Shown: positions 34,353-42,032, numbered from the stretch's first letter. The stretch: DNA of 61,399 nucleotides from an uncultured Dialister sp. (GCA_900557365.1 UPXR01000005.1:1-61399); one strand, 5' to 3'. Made by a program: numbers and translations. The notes: generated by a model not told the origin, from the sequence alone.

Positions 34353-35200
34353 AATGCCTTTTCCAGCTCCTCGTCTGTCATACACTCCTCCGGCAGAGAG
34401 AAACCGTTTTCTCTCAGACCGTTTGCCAGATCTGCCTGTACCGGCACATCAAGTCCCATTTCCTTCAGCCGTTCCACCTGGGAAAATACCTCCCGGGGTG
34501 TTCCTTCCATCTGCAGACGGCTCCGGTCCACCACCAGAACCTGATCGGCGGTGACAGCCTCTTCCATGAAATGGGTAATGAGGACAATCGTGATGCCTTC
34601 CTTCCGGTTCAGATCATGAATCGTATCCATGACCTCTTTCCGTCCCTTCGGATCCAGCATGGCCGTCGGTTCATCCAGCACAATGCAGTCCGGCTGCATA
34701 GCCAGCACCCCTGCAATGGCGATACGCTGCTTCTGGCCTCCGGACAGCATGGAAGGAGAACGGCTGCGGTACTCCGTCATGCCCACTCTCTCCAGGGCCG
34801 AATTCACCCGCTCCCGGATTTCTTCCGGCGGAACGCCGATATTTTCCGGACCGAAAGCCACATCCTCTTCCACAACCGCCGCTACAAGCTGGTTGTCCGG
34901 ATTCTGGAATACCATTCCCACCTTCTGGCGGATATCCCAGAGATGTTCCATATCGCTCGTCTTCATGCCTTCCACATAAATCTCGCCCGATGTAGGAAGC
35001 ATCAGTGCATTTAAATGGCGGGCCAATGTCGACTTTCCGCTCCCGTTCGTACCGATGATTGCCGTAAACGATCCCTTTCGGATCTGCGCGCTCACATCGC
35101 AAAGAGCATCAAACTTCCTGCCGTCCTCGGTTTCAAAAGTATGTGTCACACAGCGGATATCAAAAAGAATTTCTCCGCCGGTGTTTTTCTCCCTATCCAT
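34328..35200 (-). CDS. ecfA1: ECF transporter ATP-binding subunit EcfA1
   Basis: A 290-residue ABC ATPase: Walker A GTNGSGKST, Q-loop VFQNPDNQLVA, signature MLSGGQKQR, Walker B IVLDEPTAMLD and His in LITHFMEE. The ATG at 35200 has AGAGGGAA before it; a GTG five codons earlier is possible. It heads the ecfA1-ecfA2-ecfT unit. Confidence 0.96.
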   Translation of the reverse strand: MDREKNTGGEILFDIRCVTHTFETEDGRKFDALCDVSAQIRKGSFTAIIGTNGSGKSTLARHLNALMLPTSGEIYVEGMKTSDMEHLWDIRQKVGMVFQNPDNQLVAAVVEEDVAFGPENIGVPPEEIRERVNSALERVGMTEYRSRSPSMLSGGQKQRIAIAGVLAMQPDCIVLDEPTAMLDPKGRKEVMDTIHDLNRKEGITIVLITHFMEEAVTADQVLVVDRSRLQMEGTPREVFSQVERLKEMGLDVPVQADLANGLRENGFSLPEECMTDEELEKALWPYVSKM

Positions 35201-35226
35201 GATTCCCTCTTTCACAGGTTTTAAAT

Positions 35227-35297
35227 ATTATATCGATATATCGATGCTTTATGGTATCAGAAAAAGCAGGTACCGTCAACCTTTCTGCCGGCAGAAA
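35227..35297 (-). promoter_or_regulatory. Upstream control region of ecfA1 with palindromes
   Basis: On the minus strand: a 16-bp palindrome TTTCTGCCGGCAGAAA (35282-35297), then TTGACG (35274-35279) with TACCAT 17 nt on (35251-35256), then a perfect ATCGATATATCGAT palindrome (35231-35244) running into TATAAT (35227-35232). The palindromes may be operator sites. Nothing shows which regulator would use them. Confidence 0.4.
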
Positions 35298-35386
35298 TCT
35301 TCCGGAATACCGACTCTTTTCCTCTGTCAGGCCGATACCTCCGCTGATTTTCTGCTTCCGGGAAAAATCTCCGCAAGCACTGATTT

Positions 35387-36151
35387 TCAAATCCATCCGA
35401 AATGGCGGCAGGCATTATAAATGCCGTCCTCATCGGCCCGATCCGTGATATACTTTGCCTTCTCCTTCAGAGCAGGCTTTGCATTTCCCATAGCAACCGA
35501 CAGCCATTCCTTCCGGAACATGGTGAGATCATTCATACCGTCTCCGAATACCACGACGTCCCGATCGGACACCCCGTAGTGTTTCATAATTTTCAGAATG
35601 CCCCGCTCCTTGTGAATCGGCTCAATGATCATCGTGTCCTGAGAAAACCACACATGAGGCAGCGTGTACAGCGGAATTTCCTCCTTCGCTTCCTTCGTGC
35701 ATGCAATGAAGATCTTCCGGATGGCGGAGACGGAACGGTAATCAAAGGCATCATCCACCTTCGTTTCATAGTACCGATCCTTCACCTTCTGCAGATATCC
35801 CGCAAAGGGAGTAATGCGGAACTTCCGATTGTACGGTGCAGCCGCCCAGGGATGCTTTTCCCCATCGATTTCCCCCAGAGTGCGGAAGCATGCCTCCAGC
35901 GGAAGTCCCTCCTCGCAGAGAATCTTTCCGTCCAGTGTCACTGCATTTCCTCCGTCCGACACCGCAGAGGAAATCCCGAAGGCCTGTGCCACCGACCAGG
36001 CATCGCACTGCATACGCCCTGTAGCAATGGAAACAAAATGTCCTTTTTCCTGCAAAAGCCGCACCGCTTCCCGGGTACTTTCCGGAAAATCCGCTGTAAG
36101 CGGCGTTGTCAGCGTCCCGTCGATATCAAAGAAAAAATATTTCCGTTCCAT
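35387..36151 (-). CDS. HAD-superfamily Cof-type phosphatase
   Basis: A 254-residue HAD hydrolase of the Cof/IIB type. Motif I FFDIDGTLTTPL (about 6-17), motif II ISIATGR-like VSIATGRMQCDAW, the Lys of motif III region KERGILKIMKHYG, and motif IV VVFGDGMNDLTMF (about 200-212) are all in place with a large cap domain between. These enzymes dephosphorylate sugar phosphates or cofactors such as FMN; the substrate cannot be read. It stands alone on the minus strand. Confidence 0.9.
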   Translation of the reverse strand: MERKYFFFDIDGTLTTPLTADFPESTREAVRLLQEKGHFVSIATGRMQCDAWSVAQAFGISSAVSDGGNAVTLDGKILCEEGLPLEACFRTLGEIDGEKHPWAAAPYNRKFRITPFAGYLQKVKDRYYETKVDDAFDYRSVSAIRKIFIACTKEAKEEIPLYTLPHVWFSQDTMIIEPIHKERGILKIMKHYGVSDRDVVVFGDGMNDLTMFRKEWLSVAMGNAKPALKEKAKYITDRADEDGIYNACRHFGWI

Positions 36152-36382
36152 AGCGCCTCCTTATCTTTGTAACAGTGTACCACAGGCAAAACAGCAGAGG
36201 CAATCATTCTCCGGCTGAACCGCGCGCATTCTGTTTTTCCGGAAAAAATTCCTTTTGCATCCGGCAGACATCCCGTTCCGTCTTTTTCCCTATCGGAAGT
36301 ACGGAGAAAATTCTCATGATGCCGGCCTTGCAAAATTTCCGTTCCTTCCTTACCCGGGAGTTCAATCCCGATCGAAAAAGGG

Positions 36383-36410
36383 CAAAAAAAAGAAGCGGAT
36401 GCACCGCTTC
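36383..36410 (-). terminator. Terminator of the decayed riboswitch unit
   Basis: GAAGCGG and CCGCTTC pair around ATGCA. On the minus strand eight T residues follow. It lies downstream of the cobalamin leader relic, with no intact gene in between. Confidence 0.8.
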
Positions 36411-36434
36411 AAAGAGAGGGGGAGCACAGCTCCC

Positions 36435-36596
36435 ATGAGAAACTATAACAACCTCCCGCAGGAAGTCATTACCTTGGTTGCCGGCCGTGCCGGACAGGAA
36501 AGCGATTCTCTGAACCGCCTGTATGAAATCCCTTTCGGGTTATTGGAAAAAGGAAGGCGATGGCAAGCTTTCCGCATCGCCTGTGTGGGAGAATGA
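36435..36596 (+). pseudogene. Possible remnant of a RadC/JAB-like protein
   Basis: A 53-codon frame, MRNYNNLPQEVITLVAGRAG...IPFGLLEKGRR-WQAFRIACVGE. It looks like the helix-hairpin-helix start of a RadC/JAB-type protein but stops early. Further protein-like pieces in other frames reach to about 36745 (for example APQPAAEMIEQ), suggesting frameshift decay. GGGGAG lies about 10 nt before the ATG within a small hairpin. The family call is a weak impression. Confidence 0.25.
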
Positions 36597-36745
36597 ACCA
36601 TGACGATTCCATATATGTAAAACTCCAAAGGAGTATTTACCCAATTCAACCGCACCGAAGTGCGGCGGAGAATGGTGTTCCCTGACACCATCCTCAAGAG
36701 AAATTCTGTATCAGGCTCCTCAACCTGCTGCAGAAATGATTGAGC

Positions 36746-36778
36746 AATAAAAAATCTGCCGATCCGGGAAAAAGGCAG
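36746..36778 (-). terminator. Terminator of the cobalamin leader
   Basis: On the minus strand TCTGCC, loop, GGCAGA, then TTTTTTATTG. It follows the B12-box region, in the position of a riboswitch expression platform. Confidence 0.8.
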
Positions 36779-36918
36779 AGCTGAAATGTTCATACCTTTC
36801 CCATCACTCGTGGGTCAAGCGGTATCCGAACAGGCAGTTCTCCTGACTCGGCTTCCCTGTTCCTTCGGTCTTCCCTATTAAGCCCTTGCGGGCACCTGCT
36901 CTCGTATTCGGTTATAAA
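36779..36918 (-). promoter_or_regulatory. Cobalamin riboswitch, apparently lacking its core
   Basis: Minus-strand landmarks of a cobalamin riboswitch: GAGCAGGTGCCCGC, AAGGGCTTAATAGGGAA, and the B12 box GCCGAGTCAGGAGAACTGCC, enclosed by a CCGAA/TTCGG closing stem. Between AATAGGGAAGAC and GAAGCCGAGTCAGG only about 20 nt remain, whereas the family has there the GGTGAAAATCC and CCCGC-ACTGT core. I therefore read it as an internally deleted relic. It has a promoter and a terminator, but no gene follows before the next terminator. Confidence 0.75.
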
Positions 36919-36921
36919 AAG

Positions 36922-36950
36922 CATAGCACCTGGCTTTGCCTCTGTCAATG
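36922..36950 (-). promoter_or_regulatory. Promoter of the cobalamin leader
   Basis: On the minus strand TTGACA, 17 nt, then TATGCT, directly upstream of the leader. The promoter has stayed intact. Confidence 0.65.
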
Positions 36951-36959
36951 ATCCTCCTC

Positions 36960-38020
36960 TATTCCTAACCGCAATATAACTTTAGATAAATCTGAATCAT
37001 ATTATTTTCTTTTTATTCTCATTTTTTGTATACAGTTTCTTAATCATATTCTCTTTTTGCGTCTTTTCAGTTATCTTCTTTCTGTCTTTTCCTTCCGTTT
37101 CATACCTTCTGAAAGAAGAACATCGGTCTCTTTTCCCGACCTGTTTCTCCGATTTCCCCGTCTTTTTTCTTCTCTGCATCCTTCAATATGAGAAAATAAT
37201 GAGAATTTCTTTCACTGCCGTAGGTCTGACCGTTTTCTGATAATCACCGCTTCCGCTCTGCCCGGCCTTTTTCGGACCGACAGACCCATTTGCAAGCTGC
37301 AACCGTCCGGAAGCAATGTCCTGTCTCCGGGCTGTATACCGTATCTCTTCACCCGCTATGCAGGATTTCCTTCCGTTCTGTCATCCCTGCCGCAGATTCC
37401 CGAAAGTCTGCCCTGCAGATCTCTGTTTCCTTTCAGCCCTTCGATGCTGTCCCGCATTGCCTGTTTCTCATGACCTGCCATTGCTGATGGTTTTACACTC
37501 ACCGCCCGTTCCATAACGTTCCCTTTCCGGGATTTGATCCGGGAGATATTTCCCTTCCGGGAATGGACTCGCTCTTTCTGCCATTCTATTCCTCTTCAAT
37601 GTCTGTCCAGCAGAAAGAGAAGCAGAACTTTCCGGGCCAGGATTTCCGTATCCTCCCCTCTGTACAGTCAATATCAGAGCCGCTTTCCTGCGAATCTCCC
37701 TGCACTGCCCTTTCCGCAAAGCGCAGCTTTTTCTCATTGCAGTCTCCTGTCAGCGTGCCGCGGTATTCAAAACAGACTGTGTACCGCTGCAGCGGCTTTG
37801 CTCCCTCTGATTTCCGATATCTTTCCCATTGATGGAATCCATTTCCGTACAGCGTACCGTCTCCTTTCCGCTTAAAGAAATTCATCCGGCAGGAATACGA
37901 ATCATATCCTTTTCCTTTCTGCAGAACAGATGGTACCGGATTCCGATTCCTCTCACAAAATCCGGACAGCACCGTACTGCAGGGCCTCCATCCGCAGGAA
38001 CTGCATCCTTCACTCAGACA
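36960..38020. other. About 1 kb of C/T-rich sequence without a recognised gene
   Basis: I find no recognisable protein or RNA here. One minus-strand frame is listed separately. The plus strand is rich in C and T, with many short stops. The stretch lies between the riboswitch relic and the terminator of the decarboxylase cluster, and probably holds decayed coding sequence. Confidence 0.5.
37586..37972 (-). CDS. Uncertain open frame, 128 codons
   Basis: An open frame I do not recognise. It is rich in Arg, Lys, Gly and Cys, with the phrase RYTVCFEYRGTLTGDCNEKKL, and has no membrane segment or known motif. No clear ribosome binding site is seen. It may be a diverged small protein or merely chance in a decayed region. 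Confidence 0.2.
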   Translation of the reverse strand: MLSGFCERNRNPVPSVLQKGKGYDSYSCRMNFFKRKGDGTLYGNGFHQWERYRKSEGAKPLQRYTVCFEYRGTLTGDCNEKKLRFAERAVQGDSQESGSDIDCTEGRIRKSWPGKFCFSFCWTDIEEE

Positions 38021-38021
38021 A

Positions 38022-38051
38022 TAAAAAAGCAGTGCCGAAGCACTGCTTTTT
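38022..38051 (-). terminator. Terminator of the methylmalonyl-CoA decarboxylase cluster
   Basis: AAAAAAGCAGTG and CACTGCTTTTT pair around CCGAAG. It lies about 20 nt after the biotin-carrier stop codon on the minus strand. Confidence 0.9.
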
Positions 38052-38071
38052 ATGCGCTTTTCAGCCGGCTA

Positions 38072-38485
38072 TTAGCCAACGGTGAACAGCGGATCGCCGC
38101 CCTGTACGGACTGGCCTTCGGAAACTGCCATGGAAGTAACCTTGCCATCGCACGGAGCCATGATCGGGTTGCCCATCTTCATAGCTTCGAGAACCAGTAC
38201 TTCGTCACCAGCTGCTACTGCGTCACCAACATGTTTTTCAATGCGGATAACTTTGCCGGGCATCGGAGCTTCTACAGATTCGCCTGCGCCGGTTGCCGGA
38301 GCTGCTGCTGCCGGAGCCGGAGCCGGTGCCGGAGCCGGAGCTGCTGCCGGTGCCGGAGCTGCTGCCGGTGCCGGAGCCGGAGCCGGTGCCGGAGCTGCTG
38401 CTGCCGGAGCTGCTGCTACTGCGCCAGCGTCTTTAACTACTACATCGTAATCCTGGCCGTTAACTGTTACAGTAAATTTTCTCAT
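38072..38485 (-). CDS. mmdC: Biotin carrier subunit of methylmalonyl-CoA decarboxylase (gamma)
   Basis: A 137-residue biotin carrier. The N-terminal strand MRKFTVTVNGQDYDVVV is followed by an almost pure Ala-Pro linker (about 22-66) and a biotinyl domain with EAMKM, the biotinylated lysine being K103. The carrier swings CO2 between the carboxyltransferase and the membrane decarboxylase. The Ala-Pro linker is encoded by short GC-rich repeats. It is the last gene of the cluster, followed by a terminator where a beta-subunit gene would be expected. Confidence 0.94.
   Translation of the reverse strand: MRKFTVTVNGQDYDVVVKDAGAVAAAPAAAAPAPAPAPAPAAAPAPAAAPAPAPAPAPAAAAPATGAGESVEAPMPGKVIRIEKHVGDAVAAGDEVLVLEAMKMGNPIMAPCDGKVTSMAVSEGQSVQGGDPLFTVG
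38283..38416. repeat. GC-rich tandem repeats coding the Ala-Pro linker
   Basis: Repeated units of GCCGGAGCCGGTGCCGGAGC and GCTGCTGCCGG type on the plus strand. They code the flexible linker of the biotin carrier. Slippage could change linker length between strains. Confidence 0.85.
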
Positions 38486-38523
38486 TGTATTTCCTCCTAA
38501 ATGATTGTACTTTCAACTTTCAA

Positions 38524-38835
38524 TTAGAACTGCTGGTTGCCGGAAACGCCTGCAATACGAGCTGCAGCGGTCCAGGAAGTTCTTGCTGCCGGGCGGATGG
38601 AGACGATTTCGCCGCCACCCATAGCAACGATAGCAGCAGCGATAGCTGCTACAACTGCACCATTGTCTGCTTTAGCAGGAGCTGCCTTAGCAGGAGCTGC
38701 AGCCTTTTTGGGAGCTGCCGGTGCCGGTGCTGCGGACTGATTGAGAGATGAACGTACCTGCCAGATCATGATCAGGGCAATTACTGCAACGATAGCAGCA
38801 AAAACCGCAATATACATAACTGTACTGTTATCCAT
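38524..38835 (-). CDS. mmdD: Methylmalonyl-CoA decarboxylase delta subunit (OadG/MmdD-like)
   Basis: A 103-residue protein with one N-terminal membrane helix (MYIAVFAAIVAVIALIMIW), an Ala/Pro/Lys linker and a conserved C-terminal part, SIRPAARTSWTAAARIAGVSGNQ, like the delta and epsilon subunits of Veillonella decarboxylase. It anchors the carboxyltransferase to the membrane complex. The ATG at 38835 was chosen from the AAAGGATGGG ribosome binding site. No separate epsilon gene is seen. Confidence 0.88.
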   Translation of the reverse strand: MDNSTVMYIAVFAAIVAVIALIMIWQVRSSLNQSAAPAPAAPKKAAAPAKAAPAKADNGAVVAAIAAAIVAMGGGEIVSIRPAARTSWTAAARIAGVSGNQQF

Positions 38836-38876
38836 CTGTACCCATCCTTTCAATTAAAGTTTTTACGCGGCAAATA

Positions 38877-40406
38877 TTAGAGCGGAATGTTTCCGTGTTT
38901 CTTTGCCGGATGTACTTCGTGCTTGGAAGCAAGCATCTTCAGTGCATTGATAATTGTCGGGCGAGTATTTCTCGGATCGATAACTGCGTCTACATAGCCG
39001 CGTTCTGCAGCTTTGTAAGGAGTAGCGAATTCATCAACATATTCCTTTGTACGCTGATCTTTGTTCGGGTCTTTCTTGAAGATGATGTTAGCTGCGCCTG
39101 CAGGTCCCATAACAGCGATTTCAGCGGTCGGCCAAGCAAATACCTGGTCAGCGCCCTGTTCACGGGAGCACATAGCGATGTAGGAGCCGCCGTATGCTTT
39201 ACGGAGGATCATGGTGATCTTCGGAACGGTAGCTTCGCAGTAAGCGAACAGCATCTTAGCGCCGTGACGAATTACGCCGGCATATTCCTGCTGTTTGCCC
39301 GGGAGGAACCCAGGAACATCGACGATGTTAACAACCGGAATATTGAAGCAGTCGCAGAAACGAATGAAACGAGCTGCTTTATCAGATGCGTTGTAGTCAA
39401 GGCAGCCTGCCATGAATGCCGGCTGGTTAGCAATGATACCAACAGACTGTCCGTCGAAACGAGCGAAGCAGGTGATGATATTCTTTGCGAATTCCTTAGC
39501 TACATCATAGTATTCGCCGTTATCTACAACAGATTTGATAATATCATACATGTTGTAGGGAGCGTTGGAGTTTTCCGGCATAATGGAATCAAGAGCCGGA
39601 TCGGTTCTTGTGGGATCATCACCGGTTTCAACAATCGGTGCATCTTCCATGTTGTTGCTCGGCAGGAAGCTGAGGAGGTAACGGATCTGCTTAATGCAGT
39701 CTTCGTCGTTTTCAGCTGCGAACTGAGCTACGCCGGATGTACGGTTATGAGTCATTGCGCCGCCGAGAGCTTCAGCGGTAATCTTTTCGCCGGTTACAGA
39801 TTCAACTACAGCCGGGCCGGTCAGGAACATCTGGGATGTTTTCTTAACCATGTAAATGAAGTCGGTCAGAGCCGGGGAGTAAACAGCGCCGCCTGCGGAC
39901 GGTCCCATGATTGCGGAAATCTGGGGAATAACGCCGGAAGCGATGGTGTTGCACCAGAAAATCTTGCCGTAACCGGAAAGAGCATCTACTGCTTCCTGAA
40001 TACGAGCTCCGCCGGAATCGTTCAGACCTACGCAGGGAGCACCGACTTTCAGAGCCAGTTCATTTACGTGAACAATCTTAGCAGCATGCATTTCACCAAG
40101 GGAGCCGCCTTCAACGGTGAAGTCCTGAGCGAATGCAAATACCAGTCTTCCGTCAACAGTGCCGTAGCCGGTTACTACACCTTCACCAGGGAGATCTTTC
40201 TTTTCCTGGCCGAAGTTGTGGCAGCGGGACTTTACAAGAGCATTGACTTCTACGAAAGTGCCTTCATCAAACAGAAGAGCCAGTCTTTCACGAGCAGTCA
40301 GCTTGCCCTTTGCATGCTGTTTTTCAACACGTTTTTCGCCACCCATAGCCTCAACATGAGCGAGGTTCTTATGGAGAAGCTCAATTCTTTCTTCAACAGT
40401 TGCCAT
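38877..40406 (-). CDS. mmdA: Methylmalonyl-CoA decarboxylase alpha subunit (carboxyltransferase)
   Basis: The 509-residue alpha subunit transfers the carboxyl group of (S)-methylmalonyl-CoA to biotin, giving propionyl-CoA. Crotonase-like N and C halves are present. Recognisable parts are FALKSRCHNFG-like VKSRCHNFGQE, the oxyanion stretches LNDSGGARIQEAVDALSGYG and AIMGPSAGGAVYSPALTDF, and MILRKAYGGSYIAM. It follows the epimerase gene after an 88-nt gap filled with hairpins. Propionyl-CoA carboxylase beta chains look similar; the adjacent delta subunit supports the decarboxylase. Confidence 0.94.
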   Translation of the reverse strand: MATVEERIELLHKNLAHVEAMGGEKRVEKQHAKGKLTARERLALLFDEGTFVEVNALVKSRCHNFGQEKKDLPGEGVVTGYGTVDGRLVFAFAQDFTVEGGSLGEMHAAKIVHVNELALKVGAPCVGLNDSGGARIQEAVDALSGYGKIFWCNTIASGVIPQISAIMGPSAGGAVYSPALTDFIYMVKKTSQMFLTGPAVVESVTGEKITAEALGGAMTHNRTSGVAQFAAENDEDCIKQIRYLLSFLPSNNMEDAPIVETGDDPTRTDPALDSIMPENSNAPYNMYDIIKSVVDNGEYYDVAKEFAKNIITCFARFDGQSVGIIANQPAFMAGCLDYNASDKAARFIRFCDCFNIPVVNIVDVPGFLPGKQQEYAGVIRHGAKMLFAYCEATVPKITMILRKAYGGSYIAMCSREQGADQVFAWPTAEIAVMGPAGAANIIFKKDPNKDQRTKEYVDEFATPYKAAERGYVDAVIDPRNTRPTIINALKMLASKHEVHPAKKHGNIPL

Positions 40407-40431
40407 TCTTACACCTCCAAAAATTATAGGG

Positions 40432-40495
40432 TCCCCCGCAAGGGGGATGCTTCACTCTGCGAAGAGAGCGAAGCACTTATCATTCCTTAAGGAAT
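40432..40495 (-). other. Stacked hairpins between mce and mmdA
   Basis: Three inverted repeats in a row: TCCCCC/GGGGGA (40432-40447) around a tetraloop, GCTTC..CTCT/AGAG..GAAGC (about 40449-40474), and the palindrome ATTCCTTAAGGAAT (40482-40495) at the mce stop. They lie in the mRNA between the two genes and may guide processing or protect the mmd part. Confidence 0.6.
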
Positions 40496-40944
40496 TATTC
40501 CTTGAAGGAAGGGCCGCCAGCGCGTTCTGTCAATTCAATCAGAAGGCCGGTAGCTTTCGGATGCAAGAATGCGATGTGGCATCCGCCAGCACCGACACGC
40601 CATTTCTTGTCGATGAGCGGAACTTCTTTAGCCTGGAGATCAGCCAGTGCAGATTCAATGTCATCTACACGGAGAGCTACATGCTGGAAGCCATTCTTGC
40701 CGCCGTTTTTAGCGATGTAACGAGCGATCGGGCCGTCCGGAGTGGTGGAACCCAGGAATTCGAGTTCGCAAGCTTCGGTCTGAGCAGACGGTTTGAAGAA
40801 GCTTGTGGTTACATGCTGATCTTCTACGGTTTCATCCGGAAGGGACGGATCCATTCCGAGGATGTTCTTCATCTGATCTTTAATCGCCTGAAGATCGCCA
40901 ACAGCTACGCCTACATGGTCGACACATACTACTTTGAATGCCAT
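40495..40944 (-). CDS. mce: Methylmalonyl-CoA epimerase
   Basis: A 149-residue vicinal-oxygen-chelate protein that interconverts the R and S forms of methylmalonyl-CoA, linking mutase and decarboxylase. The metal site begins at VDHVGVAVGDL and continues through the GFQHVALRVDDIESAL half and HPKATGLLIELTER with the final Glu ligand. Size is normal. It is placed between meaB and mmdA. Confidence 0.94.
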   Translation of the reverse strand: MAFKVVCVDHVGVAVGDLQAIKDQMKNILGMDPSLPDETVEDQHVTTSFFKPSAQTEACELEFLGSTTPDGPIARYIAKNGGKNGFQHVALRVDDIESALADLQAKEVPLIDKKWRVGAGGCHIAFLHPKATGLLIELTERAGGPSFKE

Positions 40945-40962
40945 AATAACTCCTCCTTTGGA

Positions 40963-41901
40963 TTATTTGAATATATTGCCCACAATGGTATCAACGACTG
41001 TGAACGGATCGTTTTTCCGTTCAAAGACCTGATCCACGTAGTCACTGAATTCACCCGTATTGGAGATATGTTCTTCAATATGACGGGAAATGCGGTCGTG
41101 AATCATTTCAAGCATTTCGGTCTTAGCCCGTTCTCTTCTGCGTTCTTCCAGGAGACCGGATTCTTCCAAATACTTGCGATGATCGTTCAGGGATGCAACT
41201 ACATCGTCCACACCCTGATCCTTGTTCGCAATCGTTCTTTCAATCGGCGGACGCCAGTTCTGAGCTTCTCCCAGATCCAGCATCATTTCGATTTCTACAT
41301 TCAAACGATCTGCGCCGTCACGATCACATTTATTGATGACGAATACGTCACCGATTTCGAGGATACCTGCTTTAATTGCCTGAATATCGTCGCCGAGTCC
41401 GGGTACGAGCACAACAAGAGTTGTATCCGCATTCTTGACGATATCGACTTCTGATTGTCCTACGCCTACTGTTTCGATAAAAATAACATCGAGACCGAAA
41501 GCATCCATCAATTTTACAGCGTCAGCTGTTTTGCGGGAAAGTCCGCCCAAACTGCCGCGTGTACCCATACTACGGATATAAACACCTTTATCCAGGGTCA
41601 AGTCGTTCATTCTGATACGATCGCCGAGGATTGCACCGCCGGAGAACGGACTGGTCGGATCAACTGCAACGATACCGACGGTCTTTCCCTGTGCACGATA
41701 CTTCTTGATCAGGGCATCTGACAGTGTGCTCTTACCCGCACCAGGCGCACCAGTAATACCGATGACCTGGGCACGACCGGTATGATGATAGATATCTTTC
41801 ATGATATCTTCAAAACCATCCCGTTCGTCTTCCACGATGGTAATTGCTCTCGCTAAGGCACGTCTGGATCCATTCCAGAAATCTTGCATAGAAAATTCCA
41901 T
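40963..41901 (-). CDS. meaB: Methylmalonyl-CoA mutase-associated GTPase MeaB
   Basis: A 312-residue G3E GTPase that guards cobalamin loading of the mutase. The P-loop GITGAPGAGKSTL (about 48-60), switch regions with VDPTSPFSGGAILGDRIRM, FIETVGVGQSE and the base motif NKCDRDGA are all present. It lies after the mutase small subunit with a 131-nt gap that contains a strong hairpin. Confidence 0.95.
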   Translation of the reverse strand: MEFSMQDFWNGSRRALARAITIVEDERDGFEDIMKDIYHHTGRAQVIGITGAPGAGKSTLSDALIKKYRAQGKTVGIVAVDPTSPFSGGAILGDRIRMNDLTLDKGVYIRSMGTRGSLGGLSRKTADAVKLMDAFGLDVIFIETVGVGQSEVDIVKNADTTLVVLVPGLGDDIQAIKAGILEIGDVFVINKCDRDGADRLNVEIEMMLDLGEAQNWRPPIERTIANKDQGVDDVVASLNDHRKYLEESGLLEERRRERAKTEMLEMIHDRISRHIEEHISNTGEFSDYVDQVFERKNDPFTVVDTIVGNIFK

Positions 41902-41954
41902 GGATACACCGCCTTTTCGAAGAGTTTTTTCAGGATTAAATAATATAGTCGCAA

Positions 41955-41980
41955 CGGGGCTGAGAGTGTACCCAGCCCCG
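41955..41980 (-). other. Strong intercistronic hairpin between mcmA2 and meaB
   Basis: CGGGGCTG and CAGCCCCG pair around a 10-nt loop. No T tract follows on the minus strand, so it is more likely an RNA-stability or processing structure than a terminator. Confidence 0.6.
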
Positions 41981-42032
41981 AAGCAGCTAAATTACACTAA
42001 TAAACTGTCTTGCGAATCAGTCTAAAAGCTAA

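Noticed and set aside
36443..36793. Minus-strand frame of 116 codons starting within the cobalamin leader, after GGGAAAGG
   Set aside because: It runs through the leader terminator and the composition looks like the reverse of the plus-strand remnant. I could not recognise any family, so I treat it as chance, with low certainty.
38283..38416. Repeats as a CRISPR array
   Set aside because: The units are short, contiguous and in frame with mmdC, without spacers. No cas genes are present in the window.
37829..38500. Plus-strand frame rich in Cys, Arg and Ser across the biotin-carrier gene
   Set aside because: It is the reverse reading of the Ala-Pro repeat in mmdC. No ribosome binding site or conserved sequence.
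40423..40428. TATAAT just before mmdA
   Set aside because: Transcription would begin within the ribosome binding site, leaving no leader, and there is no -35 box. Probably coincidence.
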